A stretch of DNA of 64,000 bases from Glaciihabitans arcticus (lineage in GTDB: Bacteria; Actinomycetota; Actinomycetes; Actinomycetales; Microbacteriaceae), in assembly GCF_004310685.1 (NCBI RefSeq), contig NZ_SISG01000001.1:744001-808000 (forward strand). The letters run 5' to 3'. This document shows, piece after piece, positions 7,594 through 15,570 of the stretch; position 1 is the stretch's first letter; each line of letters starts with the position of its first letter. The translations under genes and the position numbers were made by a program. The notes beneath the pieces were generated by a model. That model was not told the origin of the DNA. It was given only the letters and a program-made list of their open reading frames with translations, and did no database searches.

Positions 7594-8288
7594 TGGCCCG
7601 CACGGCAGCCCAGACCCGGGCTACTGCTGCTCCCACCCTGCTCAGCATCGGGCAGGTGCTCGCGCGCATGGGCCCGGAGTTTCCGGACCTGACCCCGTCG
7701 AAGCTGCGCTTCCTCGAGGAGCGCCAGCTCATCACGCCGGCCCGCACCGAGTCGGGCTACCGCAAGTTCTCCGCCTCCGACATGGACCGCCTGCGCTTCG
7801 TGCTCGGCCTGCAGCGCGACCACTACCTGCCGCTCAAGGTCATTCGGGGTTATCTCGATGAGATGGATGCCGGTCGCCAGCCCGAGCTGCCCGGAGCCGT
7901 CACCGCCCCGTCGATCCTGCCCTCCGAGCGCAAGTTCTCCCGCGATGAGCTGGTTCGGGAGGCCGGAGCAACTGCAGGCCTGCTGCAGGATGCCGTATCG
8001 GCGTCGCTTGTTGTCGCTTCCGACGTGTTCGGCGAGGACGCCCTCACGATGCTCAAGTCCCTCGTCGAGCTGCAGCGTTCGGGTATCGAGCCCCGGCACC
8101 TGCGCGGCTTCCGCGCCGCGGCAGAGCGTGAACTCGGGCTCATCGAGAATGCCCTGATGCCGGTCTCGCGTCGCAAGGATGCGGCGAGCCGCGCCCGCGC
8201 CATGGAGATGGCCCGCGAGATCGCCGACCAGCTCGAGATTGTGCGCAGCAGTCTGATCAGAACCGCCCTCGGTCGCCTCGATTCGTAG
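7593..8288 (+). CDS. ftsR: MerR-family regulator FtsR
   Basis: A 231-residue MerR-type regulator: winged helix at about 15-75 (LLSIGQVLARMGPEFPDLTP, KLRFLEERQLITP), then a long helical C-terminal region ending RSSLIRTALGRLD. This matches Rv1828 and corynebacterial FtsR, which regulates ftsZ. The gene starts at GTG 7593 inside the garA stop (TAGTG). A possible target site lies upstream of ftsZ in this window (40119-40133). The linker and C-terminal helices carry no effector-binding Cys pairs of metal-sensing MerR proteins. Confidence 0.88.
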   Translation: MARTAAQTRATAAPTLLSIGQVLARMGPEFPDLTPSKLRFLEERQLITPARTESGYRKFSASDMDRLRFVLGLQRDHYLPLKVIRGYLDEMDAGRQPELPGAVTAPSILPSERKFSRDELVREAGATAGLLQDAVSASLVVASDVFGEDALTMLKSLVELQRSGIEPRHLRGFRAAAERELGLIENALMPVSRRKDAASRARAMEMAREIADQLEIVRSSLIRTALGRLDS

Positions 8289-8390
8289 TACCGTCGAAGG
8301 TGGCCCACCGGGCCGGTCACGACACGCCGGGGCAGTTTCGGCGGATGTGCCCGGCGGCGGCTCGGACCATCGGTAGCGTGGTGGTTACAA

Positions 8391-8420
8391 GGTTAACCGT
8401 CAAGTTCAGATTCAAGGTTT
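8391..8420 (+). promoter_or_regulatory. Candidate MerR-type operator upstream of the second merR gene
   Basis: The 196-nt gap after ftsR holds no convincing gene. It contains the palindrome GGTTAACC (8391-8398) followed by ACCGTCAAG and a second TCAAG (8399-8415), bounded by AACC and GGTT as an interrupted dyad. MerR regulators usually bind dyads in promoter spacers, so autoregulation or control by FtsR is possible. Assignment is inference. Confidence 0.4.
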
Positions 8421-8484
8421 GCAGTGCTGCCGACCGAAGTGAATACGACATACCGCGACACCCCCAGAACCAAAGGACAGAGCC

Positions 8485-9033
8485 ATGAGCGATCTCAGCC
8501 GTAGCGAAGAATCCCGCTACGACCTCGGCCTGCTCTTCACCGACGGCATGGTCGACCTGGATGACGCATCCGGCTACCGCGGCGCCGTAGCCGCCCGCGC
8601 CGCCGGCATCAGCTATCGTCAGCTCGACTACTGGGCCCGCACGGAGCTCGTCGAGCCCACCGTGCGCGGCGCGGCCGGAAGCGGCTCGCAGCGCCTCTAC
8701 GGCTTCCGCGACATCCTCGTGCTCAAGCTCGTCAAGCGCCTCCTCGACACCGGCATCTCGCTCCAGCAGATCCGTATCGCTGTCAACCAGCTGCGCGAGT
8801 CAGGCATCAGCGACCTCGCCCAGACCACGCTCATGAGCGATGGCGCGAGCGTCTACCTCTGCACGTCAAACGACGAGGTCATCGACCTCGTCAGCCGCGG
8901 CCAGGGTGTCTTCGGCATCGCCGTCGGCAAGGTGCTGCGTGAGGTCGAGCACTCGCTCGTCGAACTCGACTCGGTCGCCGCGGAAGACCCCGCCGACGAA
9001 CTCGCCCAGCGCCGCGCGACCCGCGCTTCCTAG
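8485..9033 (+). CDS. MerR-family transcriptional regulator (Rv1830-like)
   Basis: A 182-residue regulator with a MerR helix-turn-helix (about 30-100: AAGISYRQLDYWARTELVEP, YGFRDILVLKLVKRLLDTGI) and a C-terminal segment VYLCTSNDEVIDLVSRGQGV. This is the pattern of the second MerR gene that follows ftsR in actinobacteria (Rv1830 in M. tuberculosis). AAAGGACAGAGCC precedes ATG 8485. In many relatives a bifunctional nuclease gene lies between the two merR genes; it is not present here. Confidence 0.85.
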   Translation: MSDLSRSEESRYDLGLLFTDGMVDLDDASGYRGAVAARAAGISYRQLDYWARTELVEPTVRGAAGSGSQRLYGFRDILVLKLVKRLLDTGISLQQIRIAVNQLRESGISDLAQTTLMSDGASVYLCTSNDEVIDLVSRGQGVFGIAVGKVLREVEHSLVELDSVAAEDPADELAQRRATRAS

Positions 9034-9040
9034 CTTTTTC

Positions 9041-9137
9041 GCTGGTTGAGTAGGCCGCCCGCGGCCGTATCGAAACCACGCTGACAGGATCGCGCGCCAG
9101 GATCTCGATACGGCCCTGGCGGGCCTACTCGATCAGC
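9041..9137. repeat. Large imperfect inverted repeat, Microbacteriaceae-type intergenic palindrome
   Basis: Left arm 9041-9077 (starting GCTGGTTGAGTAGGCC, ending CGTATCGAAACC) is the near-complement of right arm 9100-9137 (ending GGCCTACTCGATCAGC). The arms are about 37 nt with a 22-nt centre. It fills the gap between the convergent merR and parA genes and probably forms a transcriptional barrier. GGTTGAGTAG...GTATCGAAACC elements recur as dispersed repeats in Microbacteriaceae genomes (from memory). Confidence 0.75.
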
Positions 9138-9146
9138 TCGAGGAGA

Positions 9147-9953
9147 TTACTGCGGAAGCGCGTACTCGCCCATTTTGGCGGTACGCATCACGCGGTCGAG
9201 CAGCTGGTCGAAGTTGTGCGCCATCTCCTGTGCGCTCTCGCCGGGCCAGACGTGCAGCGGTTTGGCGGCACCCTGGGCCTGCTGGAGCGACGTGCGCTCG
9301 GGCAGCTGGGGCGAGAGCACAAGCGGCCCGAACATGTCGCGCAGTTCCTTGATGCGGAACTGGTGCTCGAGCGACTGAACACGGGCGCGGTTGACGATGA
9401 TGCCGAGCGGCTGCAGGCGCGGGGAGAGTCCGCGGCGGATCTCCTCGATCGCGCGCAGGGCGCGGTCGGCGGCGGCCACCGAGAACAGGCCGGGCTCGGT
9501 CACGACCGTGACACGGTCGGACGCTGCCCAGGCGGTGCGGGTGAGGGCGTTGAGCGAGGGCGCGCAGTCGATCAGAACGAGGTCGTAGTCCTTCTCGACG
9601 TTAGCGAGGGCCTCCTCGAGCTTCCAGATGTCGCGGATGCTCGGGTGCGGGCCGTCGAAGTTGATGGCGCTCGGGGATCCGATGAGCACGTCGATCTTGC
9701 CGGGTCGACCGCGAGTCCAGCCCGACGAAGTAATCGCCGCGCGGACGACCTTCTCTTTGGGGGAAGCGAGGACATCCGCAATATTGAGATGACCGGCGGG
9801 GTTGATGTCCATGCCGGTCGAGACGTCGGCCTGTGGGTCGAGATCGACCACAAGGGTGCGGAGTCCCTTGGCGAAAGCGGCCGAGGCCAGCCCGAGCGTC
9901 ACAGTGGTCTTTCCCACGCCCCCCTTGAGGGAGCTGACGCTCAATACATGCAC
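9147..9953 (-). CDS. ParA family ATPase
   Basis: A 268-residue deviant-Walker ATPase: [11 protein letters not shown] at residues about 7-17, switch DLDPQADVSTG at about 38-48, and IDCAPSLN as Walker B. ParA proteins position chromosomes, plasmids or protein complexes by dynamic DNA binding. No parB gene is adjacent, so this is probably an orphan ParA/MinD-type positioning protein rather than the chromosomal parA. GTG 9953 gives HVLSVSSLKGG at the N-terminus and lies 8 nt from minus-strand TATCGT (9962-9967). Longer in-frame extensions run antisense through pyruvate carboxylase and are rejected. Confidence 0.87.
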   Translation of the reverse strand: MHVLSVSSLKGGVGKTTVTLGLASAAFAKGLRTLVVDLDPQADVSTGMDINPAGHLNIADVLASPKEKVVRAAITSSGWTRGRPGKIDVLIGSPSAINFDGPHPSIRDIWKLEEALANVEKDYDLVLIDCAPSLNALTRTAWAASDRVTVVTEPGLFSVAAADRALRAIEEIRRGLSPRLQPLGIIVNRARVQSLEHQFRIKELRDMFGPLVLSPQLPERTSLQQAQGAAKPLHVWPGESAQEMAHNFDQLLDRVMRTAKMGEYALPQ

Positions 9954-9961
9954 GAGAAGGA

Positions 9962-9967
9962 ACGATA
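9962..9967 (-). promoter_or_regulatory. Putative -10 element (TATCGT) for parA-like gene
   Basis: Minus-strand TATCGT lies 8 nt from GTG 9953 without a Shine-Dalgarno sequence. Confidence 0.35.
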
Positions 9968-10073
9968 CCCGCCCAACCTGTCGGACACCTAAACAGGGCA
10001 CATCGTGTCGCACATTCGATGCGCGAAAACGGGGGCCTGTCCTCCCATAGGCTTGGCTTGTCGGAGGGACTGC

Positions 10074-13000
10074 ATGTTTAAGAAGATTCTTGTTGCTAAC
10101 CGAGGCGAGATCGCCATTCGCGCCATGCGCGCTGCCTACGAGCTCGGTGCGAAGACCGTTGCCGTGTTCCCGTGGGAAGACCGCAACTCCATGCACCGCC
10201 TGAAGGCCGACGAGGCGTACCAGATCGGGGAGAAGGGCCACCCCGTGCGCGCCTACCTCGACGTGGCGGAGATCATCCGCGTGGCGAAGGAGTGCGGCGC
10301 CGACGCGATCTACCCCGGCTACGGCTTCCTCTCCGAGAACCCCGACCTCGCCCAGGCCGCCACCGACGCGGGCATCACTTTCATCGGCCCGCCCACCAAG
10401 GTGCTGCAGATGGCCGGCAACAAGGTCACCGCCAAGGAGCACGCGATCGCCGCCAACGTTCCCGTGCTGGGTTCCACCCCCGCCTCCCGCGACCTCGACG
10501 AGCTGCTCGCCGGTGCCGACGCGATCGGCTTCCCGATCTTCGCCAAGGCCGTCGCGGGCGGTGGCGGTCGCGGAATGCGCCGGGTCGAGAAGAAGGAAGA
10601 CCTGCGCGGCGCCCTCGAAGAGGCCATGCGCGAGGCCGACAGCGCCTTCGGTGACCCGACAATGTTCCTCGAACAGGCCGTGGTTCGCCCGCGCCACATC
10701 GAGGTGCAGATTCTGGCGGATGCGCACGGCGAGACCGTGCACCTGTTCGAGCGCGACTGCTCCGTGCAGCGCCGCCACCAGAAGGTCATCGAGATCGCGC
10801 CCGCGCCGAACCTCGACGAGACCACCCGCCAGGCCATGTACGCCCACGCGATCGCCTTCGCGAAGTCGATCGGCTACCAGAACGCCGGAACCGTCGAGTT
10901 TTTGCTCGACACGGCGGGGGAGCGCAAGGGACAGCACTTCTTCATCGAGATGAACCCGCGCATCCAGGTCGAGCACACCGTGACCGAGGAGGTCACCGAC
11001 GTCGACCTCGTGCAGTCGCAGATGCGCATCGCCGCCGGCCAGTCGCTCGAGGAACTCGGCCTGCAGCAGAAGGACCTGCACCTGCGCGGCGCGGCCCTCC
11101 AGTGCCGCATCACGACAGAGGACCCGGCGGCCGGGTTCCGCCCCGACACCGGCAAGATCACGACCTACCGCTCGCCCGGTGGCGCGGGAATCCGCCTCGA
11201 CGGCGGCACGGTGGCCGCGGGCGCCCAGATCTCGCCCCACTTCGACTCCATGCTGGTCAAGATGACCTGCCGCGGCCGCGACTTCGCCGCCGCCGTCGTG
11301 CGCGCCCGCCGCGGACTCGCCGAGTTCCGCCTGCGCGGCGTGACCACGAACATCCCGTTCCTGCAGGCTGTTCTCGATGACCCCGACTTCATCGCAGGCG
11401 ACCTGAGCACGTCGTTCATCGACGAGCGGCCCGGTCTCGTGAAGAGCCACCAGTCCAAGGACCGCGGCACCAAGGTGCTCAGCTGGCTCGCCGACGTGAC
11501 GGTCAACCAGCCGAACGGCTCGGGCGCCGGCCTCATCAACCCGGCCATCAAGCTGCCCGTCGTCGACCTCGACGCTCCCGCGCCTGCCGGATCCCGCCAG
11601 AAGCTGCAGGAGCTCGGCCCGCAGAAGTTCGCCGAGGCCCTGCGCGCGCAGACCGCCCTCGCGGTTACCGACACGACCTTCCGCGACGCCCACCAGTCGC
11701 TGCTCGCCACCCGCGTGCGCACCCGCGACCTCGTGGCCGTGCTGCCACACGTCGCGCGCCTCACACCGCAGCTGCTGAGCGTCGAGGCCTGGGGCGGTGC
11801 CACCTACGACGTGGCGCTGCGCTTCCTCGGCGAGGACCCGTGGGAGCGTCTCGGCACAATGCGTGACGCCCTGCCCAACGTGAACATCCAGATGCTGCTG
11901 CGCGGTCGCAACACCGTCGGCTACACGCCGTACCCGACCGAGGTGACCGACGCGTTCGTGCGGGAGGCGGCCTCTACGGGTGTCGACATCTTCCGCATCT
12001 TCGACGCGCTGAACGATGTGTCGCAGATGCGCCCCGCAATCGACGCCGTGCTCGCGACAGGAACCTCGATCGCCGAGGTCGCCGTCTGCTACACGGGCGA
12101 CCTGCTCGACCCCGCCGAAGACCTGTACACGCTCGACTACTACCTGCGTCTCGCCGAGCAGATCGTCGATGCGGGAGCCCACGTGCTCGCCATCAAGGAC
12201 ATGGCAGGCCTCTTGCGTGCGGGAGCCGCCGAGAAGCTCGTCACGGCCCTGCGCGACCGCTTCGACCTTCCGGTGCACGTTCACACGCACGACACGGCAG
12301 GTGGCCAGCTCGCGACGCTGCTTGCCGCTGCCCGTGCCGGTGCAGATGCCGTGGATGTCGCGTCCGCACCGATGGCCGGAACAACAAGCCAGCCCAGCGC
12401 ATCCGCCCTGGTCGCCGCCCTCGCGCACACCGAGCGCGACACCGGTCTCTCGCTGCAGGCGGTCTCCGACCTCGAGCCCTACTGGGAGGCCGTGCGCCAC
12501 GTCTACAAGCCCTTCGAGTCGGGCCTCGCCGGACCGACCGGTCGCGTATACAAGCACGAGATCCCGGGAGGCCAGCTGTCGAACCTGCGCCAGCAGGCCA
12601 TCGCGCTCGGCCTCGCAGACCATTTCGAGAAGATCGAGGACCTGTACGCGGCCGCGAGCGAGATGCTCGGACGCCCGCCCAAGGTGACCCCGTCGTCGAA
12701 GGTCGTCGGTGACCTCGCGCTCGCCCTCGCGGCAGTGGACGCCGACCCTGCAGACTTCGAGGCGAACCCGGAGAAGTACGACATCCCGGATTCGGTCATC
12801 GGCTTTATGGCCGGGGAACTCGGCGAACTGCCGGGCGGCTGGCCTGAGCCGTTCCGCACCAAGGTTCTCGCGGGTCGCACAGTGAAGATCGGCGTCGAGG
12901 AGATCACGGCGGAGGACCAGGCAGCGCTCGACGGCGAATCGCTCGAGCGTCGCGCCGCCCTCAACCGCCTGCTCTTCGCCGGCCCGACCAGGCTGTTCGA

Positions 13001-13478
13001 GCAAGTGCGTGAGAACTACGGCGACCTCTCCAAGGTCGACACCACCGACTACCTCTACGGCCTGCAACAGGGCACCGAGCATGTCATCGAGATCAGCAAG
13101 GGCGTGAGCCTGCACATCGGTCTCGAGGCGATCGGCGAGGCGGACGACAAGGGTTTCCGCACGGTCATGGCTACGCTCAACGGCCAGCTGCGCCCGGTGT
13201 TCGTGCGCGACACGAGCATCTCCGTGGAGTCGACGGCCGTCGAGAAAGCAGACCCGTCCAAACCCGGCCAGGTCGCTGCCCCGTTCTCGGGTGTTGTGAC
13301 GCTGCAGGTGGAGGAGGGCGCTACCGTCGCTGTCGGCCAGAGTGTCGCGTCGATCGAGGCCATGAAGATGGAAGCCGCGATCACCGCCACCGTGGCAGGG
13401 GTTGTCAAACGCCTCGCGATACCCAAAACTCAACAGGTCGACGCCGGCGATCTCCTCGTGGAGATTGAACCCGCGTAG
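10074..13478 (+). CDS. pyc: Pyruvate carboxylase
   Basis: A 1134-residue biotin enzyme, the usual length. Order: biotin carboxylase (1-450; N-terminus MFKKILVANRGEIAIRAMRA, ATP-grasp GGGGRGMR, EMNPRIQVEHTVTEE), carboxyltransferase (about 530-830; DTTFRDAHQSLLATRVRT), and a C-terminal biotinyl domain with the acceptor lysine in EAMKMEA (K1098). It forms oxaloacetate from pyruvate, bicarbonate and ATP to refill the TCA cycle. ATG 10074 follows GGAGGG; a TAGGCT -10 is at 10048-10053. It lies between two ParA/MinD-like genes. Confidence 0.97.
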   Translation: MFKKILVANRGEIAIRAMRAAYELGAKTVAVFPWEDRNSMHRLKADEAYQIGEKGHPVRAYLDVAEIIRVAKECGADAIYPGYGFLSENPDLAQAATDAGITFIGPPTKVLQMAGNKVTAKEHAIAANVPVLGSTPASRDLDELLAGADAIGFPIFAKAVAGGGGRGMRRVEKKEDLRGALEEAMREADSAFGDPTMFLEQAVVRPRHIEVQILADAHGETVHLFERDCSVQRRHQKVIEIAPAPNLDETTRQAMYAHAIAFAKSIGYQNAGTVEFLLDTAGERKGQHFFIEMNPRIQVEHTVTEEVTDVDLVQSQMRIAAGQSLEELGLQQKDLHLRGAALQCRITTEDPAAGFRPDTGKITTYRSPGGAGIRLDGGTVAAGAQISPHFDSMLVKMTCRGRDFAAAVVRARRGLAEFRLRGVTTNIPFLQAVLDDPDFIAGDLSTSFIDERPGLVKSHQSKDRGTKVLSWLADVTVNQPNGSGAGLINPAIKLPVVDLDAPAPAGSRQKLQELGPQKFAEALRAQTALAVTDTTFRDAHQSLLATRVRTRDLVAVLPHVARLTPQLLSVEAWGGATYDVALRFLGEDPWERLGTMRDALPNVNIQMLLRGRNTVGYTPYPTEVTDAFVREAASTGVDIFRIFDALNDVSQMRPAIDAVLATGTSIAEVAVCYTGDLLDPAEDLYTLDYYLRLAEQIVDAGAHVLAIKDMAGLLRAGAAEKLVTALRDRFDLPVHVHTHDTAGGQLATLLAAARAGADAVDVASAPMAGTTSQPSASALVAALAHTERDTGLSLQAVSDLEPYWEAVRHVYKPFESGLAGPTGRVYKHEIPGGQLSNLRQQAIALGLADHFEKIEDLYAAASEMLGRPPKVTPSSKVVGDLALALAAVDADPADFEANPEKYDIPDSVIGFMAGELGELPGGWPEPFRTKVLAGRTVKIGVEEITAEDQAALDGESLERRAALNRLLFAGPTRLFEQVRENYGDLSKVDTTDYLYGLQQGTEHVIEISKGVSLHIGLEAIGEADDKGFRTVMATLNGQLRPVFVRDTSISVESTAVEKADPSKPGQVAAPFSGVVTLQVEEGATVAVGQSVASIEAMKMEAAITATVAGVVKRLAIPKTQQVDAGDLLVEIEPA

Positions 13479-13527
13479 CCCCCGCGGGTCACAGCAGGCA
13501 TCCAGATGCCGCCCAGAGAAACGGCGG

Positions 13528-13533
13528 TAAACT
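13528..13533 (+). promoter_or_regulatory. Putative -10 element (TAAACT) for the MinD-like gene
   Basis: TAAACT in the 88-nt gap after pyc would start transcription near 13541, giving a short leader that contains the GAAAGGGAG ribosome-binding site before GTG 13567. Confidence 0.4.
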
Positions 13534-13566
13534 TGCAGGTCTGCCGCACCGAAAGGGAGTGCCCTC

Positions 13567-14964
13567 GTGGCAATCAAAGAATCGCAGAATGAGGGCACCG
13601 GCCCGGAGCCGGCGTCGGTCGACCCCATCGCCCCGGGGGAACTGCACAGTGAGCTGCTCGTCGAGTCCGGGGCAGATCTTGCGGCAGCGCTGCCCGAGTC
13701 CCTCATCCCGGACGAACCGGTGATCGCACCGCCCACGGTCACCATCGACCTGCCCGCGACCGTGCACACAGTGCCCGACCACGAGACTGCCCTCGCGATC
13801 GAGCACTCCGCCATCGACCCGCGGGAGCTGCTCTCGGTCGAGACGGTCGGCACCACGTCCATCAAGGTCGCCACCGGCGAGCACCTCATCATCCCCGCGG
13901 CTCCGGATGTCCCGGCTCCCGCCCCCATCCCACCCCTGCCCTCGGTCGACACCGTGACCACCCGCAAGACTCGCCAGGCTGCCCGCGACCACCGCCCCGT
14001 GCCCATCGCGCCGGGGGAGCCCGAGCCCATCGTCGCCCGCCCCGTGACCGAGAAGCCGACCGGCAAGCGGGCGCGCCGCCCACGCCCCGAAGGTCGCTGG
14101 CCCGCGATCGTCTACGGCGCGACCCTCACCGCTGTCAACATCGGTGATTCGCGACGGGTGCGGGAGCGCAAGCAACTCGAGGCGCGCATTGCGCGGCACT
14201 TCGACGGCGGACCCCGGTTCATTCCGGTACTCACGCGCAAGGGTGGCGTCGGCAAGACGACCGTCACCACCATCATGGGCATGGCCATGGCCGACGTGCG
14301 ACGCGACCGCGTACTCGCGATCGACGCCAACCCCGACCGTGGCACCCTTGCCGAGCGCGTCTCCAAGCAGAACCGCTTCACGGTTCGGGATGCCGTTCTG
14401 CGTGCTCCCGACATCACGGACTTCGATGCGTTCTCGGCCCTGGTCTCGCGTGACGAGACGCGTCTCGACGTGCTCGCCTCCGACACCGACCCGATGCTGT
14501 CCGAGGCCTTCAACGAGAACGACTACAACGTCGTCGCCGACCTCGCCTCGAAGTACTATTCCGTGATCCTCACCGACTGCGGCACCGGAATCGTGCACTC
14601 GGTCATGCGCGCGACCCTGCAGCGCGCCGACGCCGTGGTGATCGTCTCCGGTGGAAGCGTCGATGAGGCACGACTCGCCTCCGAGACGCTCACCTGGCTC
14701 GAGGCGAACGGCTACGGGGCGCTGGCCCGCAACGCGATCGTGGCACTCAATACGGCCACTCACGGCACCAATCTGGTCAAGCTCGAAGAGATCGAGGCCC
14801 ACTTCCGCTCGCGCGTACGCGACATCGTGCGCATCCCCTACGACGTGCAGCTCGCCGCGGGCTCGGTCGTCGATTTCAAGAGCCTGCGCCCCCTTACCCG
14901 CAACTCGGCTCGTGAGCTCGCCGCTCTCGTCGCCGACGGCCTTCCCGCCAACCGCGTCGGCTGA
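13567..14964 (+). CDS. MinD/ParA-like ATPase with long disordered N-terminus
   Basis: A 465-residue protein. Residues 1-185 are Pro/Ala/Val/Glu-rich and probably disordered; about 186-225 are basic; the ATPase follows with [10 protein letters not shown] (Walker A around K225), [13 protein letters not shown] and [14 protein letters not shown]. The layout resembles EspI/MinD-like proteins of type VII secretion loci and other actinobacterial MinD relatives, but no ESX gene is near. It may position a membrane or pole-associated complex; function is inferred. GTG 13567 has GAAAGGGAG upstream. The peptide deformylase gene follows after 32 nt. Confidence 0.8.
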   Translation: MAIKESQNEGTGPEPASVDPIAPGELHSELLVESGADLAAALPESLIPDEPVIAPPTVTIDLPATVHTVPDHETALAIEHSAIDPRELLSVETVGTTSIKVATGEHLIIPAAPDVPAPAPIPPLPSVDTVTTRKTRQAARDHRPVPIAPGEPEPIVARPVTEKPTGKRARRPRPEGRWPAIVYGATLTAVNIGDSRRVRERKQLEARIARHFDGGPRFIPVLTRKGGVGKTTVTTIMGMAMADVRRDRVLAIDANPDRGTLAERVSKQNRFTVRDAVLRAPDITDFDAFSALVSRDETRLDVLASDTDPMLSEAFNENDYNVVADLASKYYSVILTDCGTGIVHSVMRATLQRADAVVIVSGGSVDEARLASETLTWLEANGYGALARNAIVALNTATHGTNLVKLEEIEAHFRSRVRDIVRIPYDVQLAAGSVVDFKSLRPLTRNSARELAALVADGLPANRVG

Positions 14965-14996
14965 GCCGGCCGAGAGACAGACCAAGGAACACCCGC

Positions 14997-15497
14997 ATGA
15001 CCATCCGCCAGATACGCCTGTTCGGCGATCCCGTCCTCCGGTCCGTCTGCGACCCGATCACCCCCGGTGACAAGCGCGTCGCCGGACTCATCGAGGACCT
15101 CCTCGAGACGGTAAAGGTGCCCGGGCGCGCGGGCGTCGCCGCCAACCAGATCGGTGTCGGCCAGCGTGCATTCAGCTACAACATCGACGGCGACGTCGGC
15201 TACATCATCAACCCGGTGCTGGTCGAGGTGTCGGGCGAGGCGGAGCTCGTGGACGAGGGCTGCCTGTCCGTTCCCGGGTTCTATTTCCCGCGGCTCCGTC
15301 ATCCCTTCGCACGCGTCGAAGGCATCGACCTCGACGGCAACCCCGTCGAGCTGAGCGGAGACGGACTGATGGCGCAGGCGCTGCAGCACGAGACCGACCA
15401 CCTCGACGGACACCTGTTCATCGAGGGGCTCGAACCCGAGGTAAAAAAGGAGGCCATGCGCGCCATCCGCACCTCACCTTGGTGGGGCACGGTCTAG
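14997..15497 (+). CDS. def: Peptide deformylase
   Basis: A 166-residue metalloenzyme that removes the formyl group from nascent N-terminal Met. The three signatures are present: GVAANQIG (motif 1), EGCLSVPG with metal ligand C89 (motif 2), and QHETDHLDG with ligands H131 and H135 and catalytic E132 (motif 3). AAGGAA precedes ATG 14997. It is probably co-transcribed with the MinD-like gene. A hairpin terminator follows at 15526-15557. Confidence 0.96.
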   Translation: MTIRQIRLFGDPVLRSVCDPITPGDKRVAGLIEDLLETVKVPGRAGVAANQIGVGQRAFSYNIDGDVGYIINPVLVEVSGEAELVDEGCLSVPGFYFPRLRHPFARVEGIDLDGNPVELSGDGLMAQALQHETDHLDGHLFIEGLEPEVKKEAMRAIRTSPWWGTV

Positions 15498-15525
15498 CCC
15501 GGTTCGGGATGACGCCCGGGACGAA

Positions 15526-15557
15526 AACAGGCCCGACCCCGAAGGGCCGAGCCTGTT
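15526..15557. terminator. Bidirectional hairpin terminator between def and the acyl-CoA synthetase gene
   Basis: AACAGGCCCGACCCC pairs with GGGCCGAGCCTGTT around a CGAA loop region. It lies between two convergent genes and has A-rich sequence on the left and TTGTG on the right, so it can serve both. Confidence 0.7.
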
Positions 15558-15570
15558 GTGACATCTGGAA

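Noticed and set aside
8289-8484. Small gene in the ftsR-merR gap
   Set aside because: An in-frame run from 8300 has no recognisable domain, no ribosome-binding site and spans the operator-like dyad.
9954-14066. Very long minus-strand open frame continuous with the parA-like gene
   Set aside because: It is antisense to pyc and the MinD-like gene, lacks family resemblance, and arises from high-GC codon bias; the real ATPase starts at GTG 9953.
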